A stretch of 10,233 nt of DNA from positions 1-10,233 of the forward strand of contig JAUCNG010414245.1 of the NCBI GenBank assembly GCA_032353305.1, read 5' to 3'. Shown piece after piece: positions 7,733 through 10,233 of the stretch. The first letter of the stretch is position 1, and the number at the start of each line of letters is the position of its first letter. The DNA comes from Cephalothrix spiralis (lineage: Eukaryota; Nemertea; Palaeonemertea; Archinemertea; Cephalotrichidae). The notes beneath the pieces are model-generated. The model saw nothing but the letters and a program-made list of their open reading frames with translations. It had not been told where the DNA came from and did no database searches. The position numbers and the translations under genes were made by a program.

Positions 7733-8065
7733 TTGGGTGATTACAGAGTCAGGGAAACCTGGAAAGTCAGGGAATTGAAAATTGGTCAGGGAAAGTCATG
7801 GTAAGTCAGGGAACTCATCTTTGTGGTCAGAGAAAATTTTCTGTCTGAGCGCAGCTCAGATTTATAAGATATATGTGTTAGAATTTGTTCATTAAGTTTA
7901 TCTGTTTGTGTTTAGAAATAAAGTTGCAAATTTTCACTTTCATTATTTGATATTTCGATGATAAAAAATAAAAAGTCTGAAATGTTAGAAATGGTCAGGG
8001 AAAATGGTTAGAAATGTTCATGGAAAGTCAGGGGAAATGATTCTCTTAACTCTGTAGACGCCCTG
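7733..8065. mobile_element. MITE-like element rich in GTCAGGGAA words
   Basis: The left end GGGTGATTACAGAG (7735-7748) and the right end CTCTGTAGACGCCC (8050-8063) are inverted copies with 11 of 14 matches. The right terminus has the form CAGGGCGTCTAC when read inward. Inside, GTCAGGGAA recurs at 7748, 7766, 7785, 7805 and 7994, with variants at 7795, 7826 and 8027, concentrated near the two ends. A perfect hairpin, CTGAGC-GCA-GCTCAG (7845-7859), lies in the left half. Elements with CAGGGYGTCTAC-type ends and iterated CAGGGAAA-like words are, to my knowledge, widespread in invertebrate genomes; I have not matched this to a named family. I see no convincing target-site duplication, consistent with an old copy. 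Confidence 0.62.
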
Positions 8066-8473
8066 ATTGAGAAAGCGTTTTGTCACAAATGTATGAATCA
8101 GCAACGTTATAATTTTTCTATATTATGTATTTTTTTTGTAATGATAGACTAATGTTTAGTAATTTTGAAGATTATTAATTAAATTAGTATACATGTATTA
8201 TCCTTGCTTTCCTCAACCACCATGTTTTTAATCAATTTTATTAAATAATCTGAATTTTGAATCATATTTAAATTCTTTACTTTTCTGATGACTCTTGCCT
8301 CATGCAGTTAATTACAATTCTAAGCATATGTTTCCTAATTATCTGATGAAAATGAATATATATTTTTTAATCAAATTAAATATTTGCAATTGTTTATTGT
8401 TCATAATATTTAATCAGCTTAGTCATCAAAAATAATATTTTTTTACTCACCACCCTGCGATTTGAAATTATAG
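8066..8473. other. Gene-free stretch ending in a possible splice acceptor
   Basis: No gene is supported. The end of the interval (8436-8456) is pyrimidine-rich and is followed without an intervening AG by TATAG at 8469-8473, a usable 3' splice site for the next candidate exon. On the minus strand the same place reads GGTG followed by GTGAGT (complement of 8445-8450), a good 5' splice site, so the strand of any exon here is ambiguous. Confidence 0.4.
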
Positions 8474-8547
8474 TTCAGCAATTTTCCGTCATGTTGCTGA
8501 GGACAGCACCTGACGATGAAGGGGCAGTTCTTGATGCTGTGACTTAA
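8474..8547 (+). CDS. Candidate 3'-terminal coding exon, unidentified gene
   Basis: This GC-richer patch has an open plus-strand frame starting two bases after the acceptor AG at 8472-8473. It reads QQFSVMLLRTAPDDEGAVLD and then AVT before a TAA stop at 8545-8547. Many codons have G in the first position (GTC, GCA, GAC, GAT, GAA, GGG, GCT, GTG), a usual sign of real coding sequence. The incoming phase fits the micro-exon at 1735-1772, but the implied intron is about 6.7 kb and other exons could lie outside this reading. I do not recognise the protein. The alternative is a minus-strand exon at 8451-8536, with a CACAG acceptor and a GTGAGT donor and a 28-codon open frame beginning IKNCPFIVRCC. 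Both readings cannot be the main one, and both may be wrong. Confidence 0.3.
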
Positions 8548-8940
8548 ATTTTACAACTATTTGTCACCGTTCTTTTAAAGATGTTTCAATGTTTCTATTT
8601 GTTAATTCATTTGATATCTTTGATAGATGACAGACTTGACCCTATTTCATAATTAATCCAAAGTTAAATGCTTTTATCATATATTGAGAAGGTCTTTTTG
8701 ATCGTAAAACCTCTCCTACATGAATATTTTTGTTGTTTATTGACTCGTAGTGCACAAAATAATAGGAAAAACCAAAAAAATATAATTTGGAATACCAAAT
8801 CTTCGAAAAGAGGACAGAAATTCTAATTTTTTTGAATCAGATTTTATTGGAATTCTTGAGTTGGAAGCATAAATCATTTCGTCTTTGTTGTTTATCCAAT
8901 TTTAAAGGCACATTGCATTATCTGTACAAAGTAATAAAAA
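8548..8940. other. Gene-free A/T-rich stretch, possible 3' untranslated region
   Basis: If 8474-8547 is a terminal exon this would hold its 3' untranslated region. The nearest canonical AATAAA lies at 8933-8938, close to 390 bases downstream of the stop. No other gene is supported here. Confidence 0.4.
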
Positions 8941-9011
8941 GTACTGAAAACTATCAAAAAATACTGAAAAGTATCAAAAAGTACAGAAAACTTATCAAAA
9001 AGTATCATAAA
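8941..9011 (+). repeat. Short tandem repeat, 20-bp unit
   Basis: Three consecutive units, 8941-8960, 8961-8980 and 8981-9001, follow the pattern GTACTGAAAA then STATCAAAAA. The third has one extra base, and a partial fourth follows to 9011. Each unit is itself two ten-base halves sharing TA(C/T)-and-AAAA, so the array may have grown from a ten-base unit. Short open frames on both strands owe their Lys/Tyr/Ile-rich content to this repeat and are not genes. Confidence 0.85.
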
Positions 9012-9312
9012 TGATAAATGATGTCCCCCTCGCTGATAATATTTAAATTTGTTAATTGTATTTTTTATCCTTAAACATTTTTTCATCAATTAGGTTTAGA
9101 ATTCAAAATACTTGCCTGGTATATTATAAATAAGATACAACCTGTTATTGTTAGTAATGTGACTCTCCATGGTTTTCCAATGTAATCAATTTATTCTGAG
9201 TATTACTCAGCAGTGTTGCCTTGTTTTAAAATTCAGATTGATGAGCGGATCATCCTCATTAACTGTAGAATCCTCATTAACCCTGTCGTCTGTGGTTTTG
9301 TACTTTATGCAG

Positions 9313-9387
9313 AGCATCCAGGAGTTGCCAAGTGCTAACGGCATCTCGGGTCACGAGGTCAAGTTTCTGCATTTTTTATGCACTTAG
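9313..9387 (+). CDS. Low-confidence terminal exon, unidentified
   Basis: A T-rich tract followed by TATGCAG (9306-9312) gives a fair 3' splice site. From 9313 the frame reads SIQELPSANGISGHEVKFL and ends at TAG 9385-9387. A canonical AATAAA lies at 9412-9417, 25 bases after the stop. The patch is less A/T-rich than its surroundings. Against it, the opposite strand also has an open frame (9372 back to 9277, beginning MQKLDLVTRDAVSTWQLLDA) with equally gene-like codons, and an inverted repeat encloses both. The minus-strand TR-x-x-ST-W-x-LL pattern faintly recalls a motif of hAT transposases, which is speculation. I do not recognise a protein on either strand. Confidence 0.2.
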   Translation, partial: SIQELPSANGISGHEVKFLHFLCT

Positions 9388-9411
9388 AAAAATGGTACTC
9401 CACGGCTACCA

Positions 9412-9417
9412 AATAAA
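9412..9417 (+). promoter_or_regulatory. Possible polyadenylation signal AATAAA
   Basis: A canonical AATAAA hexamer lies 25 bases after the TAG that closes the 9313-9387 frame. In DNA this rich in A and T the hexamer is common by chance. It is listed only because of its placement relative to the candidate terminal exon. Confidence 0.2.
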
Positions 9418-9473
9418 CAAAATTGTATGCTGCTCCTCTTGTGCACTTAATGAGGATTTTCAATGAGGATTAC

Positions 9474-9675
9474 ATGACAATTATAGTGCAGCTGGAAAAG
9501 CATTAGGCCTACAGTGCCAGGCTCAATATGCTACCCAATATGCTACTCAAACGTATGTGTAATATTGGCACAGCCTTGTTTTTTTTTTGATACATCATGC
9601 CCGGTATTTACTCGATAACTAGTGAATATATTTTTGTCGAAGAAGAAAATCAAAGTCTTATAATATAATATACTA
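9474..9675. other. Spacer, no gene seen
   Basis: The interval holds a repeated AATATGCTAC word (9526 and 9538) and a run of T near 9580-9588. Nothing else is supported. Confidence 0.45.
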
Positions 9676-9830
9676 ACAACCTTGTGAGTTGCCTGGTAAT
9701 GCCCATGGGTTCGATTCCCACCTCCGTCATACCGTATCTATACACCGACTTGATAAATGATTCCAAAAAAGTCGACGGCTTAGGTGCGTATGAGAGCAGC
9801 CGATAAGTATAACATAAAAAACATTGGATC
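9676..9830 (+). mobile_element. tRNA-derived SINE-like fragment with RNA polymerase III B box
   Basis: GGGTTCGATTCCC at 9707-9719 is a classical internal B box. TGGG (9706-9709) and CCCA (9717-9720) pair around the TTCGATT loop as in the T arm of a tRNA. A clear A box is missing upstream, so the tRNA-like head is truncated or decayed and this is not a working tRNA gene. The sequence that follows (9728-9815) is GC-richer than its surroundings, contains an inverted CGACTT/AAGTCG pair, and ends near an A-rich ACATAAAAAACAT tail, the layout of a tRNA-derived SINE. The family is not identified and the right boundary is approximate. Confidence 0.5.
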
Positions 9831-9865
9831 TATTCCCTGGTTTGCTATATTCCCTGCGGAAGCGG

Positions 9866-9911
9866 ACTTGGTAGTTCCTTACATACACACTTGGTAAATC
9901 CTTACATACTC
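9866..9911 (+). repeat. 23-bp tandem duplication
   Basis: ACTTGGTAGTTCCTTACATAC beginning at 9866 is repeated from 9889 as ACTTGGTAAATCCTTACATAC, exactly 23 bases apart with two differences over 21 bases. A second, shorter local repeat, TATTCCCTG, occurs twice just upstream (about 9833 and 9848). These look like simple local duplications. Confidence 0.75.
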
Positions 9912-10010
9912 ACCAAAACTGTTGGCATTGTACCTTTGAATTGAAGTCACTTTTTATCATTTGTCACTTAGTTTTGGACCACTAGGTTTCAACTCGTATA
10001 TCCAGATCCA

Positions 10011-10076
10011 TTTGGTAGCGACAGAATTCGAACGCACGCCTATTTTATAATTTGTCTCTACCAACTTACCTTAAAC
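10011..10076 (-). pseudogene. Degenerate tRNA-like sequence
   Basis: Read on the minus strand this contains AAGTTGGTAGAG, close to the D arm and A box of many tRNAs (AGTTGGTAGAGC), followed by GCGTTCGAATTC, a B-box/T-loop match. It ends in GTCGCTACCA. The distance between the two boxes is about six bases too short for a full anticodon arm, and the T stem does not pair, so it cannot fold as a normal tRNA. It is best read as the head of a decayed tRNA-derived SINE or as a tRNA pseudogene. The terminal CCA may be chance. Confidence 0.5.
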
Positions 10077-10085
10077 TTACCTTAG
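10060..10085 (-). repeat. Two tandem AAGGTAAGTT words (strong splice-donor matches)
   Basis: On the minus strand AAGGTAAGTT occurs twice in a row, 11 bases apart. Each is a near-perfect 5' splice-site consensus. Upstream on that strand a frame of about 13 codons is open after a possible acceptor (complement of about 10123), but the evidence for an exon is thin. The second word overlaps the A box of the tRNA-like sequence, so a simple duplication within a repeat is the likelier origin. Confidence 0.35.
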
Positions 10086-10186
10086 TTTGCTGCGTTTACG
10101 TAAGTTAAAATAATCGATGCCTATAATAGGTTAAGGTATATCACATAAATGTCGCCCTTATGCACCAGTCAACGAATGTCCCGGTA

Positions 10187-10204
10187 GGGGGGGGGGGGGC
10201 GGGG
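10187..10204 (+). repeat. G-run: 13 G, C, then 4 G
   Basis: Thirteen G bases (10187-10199) are followed by C and four more G bases (10201-10204). Such a run could form a G-quadruplex. Its exact length is unreliable in most sequencing data. Confidence 0.85.
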
Positions 10205-10233
10205 AGAGTCGGAATAGCGCATTTTAGAGCGGT

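Larger units (their letters stand above)
9252..9473. repeat. Inverted set of ATCCTCATTAA words
   Basis: Two forward copies, ATCCTCATTAA at 9252-9262 and 9270-9280, face two reverse copies, TTAATGAGGAT (9447-9457) and CAATGAGGAT (9461-9470). Spacing within each pair is similar (18 and about 13 bases). This may mark the ends of a small element of about 220 bp. The candidate exon at 9313-9387 lies inside, which weakens the exon reading. Confidence 0.5.

Noticed and set aside
8787-9089. Open frames on both strands around 8941-9011
   Set aside because: Their Lys/Ile/Tyr-rich content comes from the 20-bp repeat.
9601-9620. Helitron 3' end (CTAG after a hairpin)
   Set aside because: CTAG occurs near 9619 but I found no GC-rich hairpin of the right size just upstream.
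9670-9735. Functional tRNA gene at the plus-strand B box
   Set aside because: No A box and no pairing acceptor or anticodon stem could be found upstream.

Overview
This window looks like non-coding nuclear DNA from an animal. It is strongly A+T-rich, has no open reading frame above about 84 codons, shows no bacterial-type gene packing, and carries many decayed repeats, short inverted-repeat elements and tRNA-like fragments. Repeated TACATGTA-like and TAGGCCTA-like words and the style of the repeats suggest a marine invertebrate. A bivalve or other lophotrochozoan is my first guess; an echinoderm or hemichordate is possible. This assignment is an inference and is not proven by any gene here.

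Layout. Bases 1-1734 hold a diverged tandem repeat (about 128-602) followed by intron-like sequence. Bases 1735-1772 look like a 38-base internal micro-exon with a strong acceptor and a good donor on the plus strand. Bases 1856-1921 carry a small cluster of GTCATGGAAA-like words. A 240-bp MITE-like element with short inverted ends and a 6-bp target duplication lies at 2637-2876. A GC-richer cluster of three perfect stem-loops lies at 3957-4053. A 170-bp-period tandem array fills 4649-5257. A complete inverted-repeat element (5484-6013) is followed by a truncated inverted copy of the same family (6548-7030), and the two share a 54-bp block with a single difference. A further MITE-like element rich in GTCAGGGAA words lies at 7733-8065.

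The right end has two small GC-richer islands that could be terminal exons (8474-8547 and 9313-9387, both plus strand, both uncertain). It also has a 20-bp tandem repeat (8941-9011), an inverted set of ATCCTCATTAA words (9252-9473), a tRNA-derived SINE-like piece with an RNA polymerase III B box (about 9676-9830), a 23-bp duplication (9866-9911), a degenerate tRNA-like sequence on the minus strand (10011-10076), and a G-run at 10187-10199.

How the parts may relate. The micro-exon at 1735 ends in the phase that the candidate exon at 8474 would accept. One possible reading is that most of the window is the last intron of a plus-strand gene, with transposons inserted in it. Nothing here forms a recognisable multi-gene system. 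The points most worth a second look are the stem-loop cluster at 3957-4053, the 170-bp array next to the foldback element pair, and the nearly identical 54-bp core shared by two otherwise diverged element copies.
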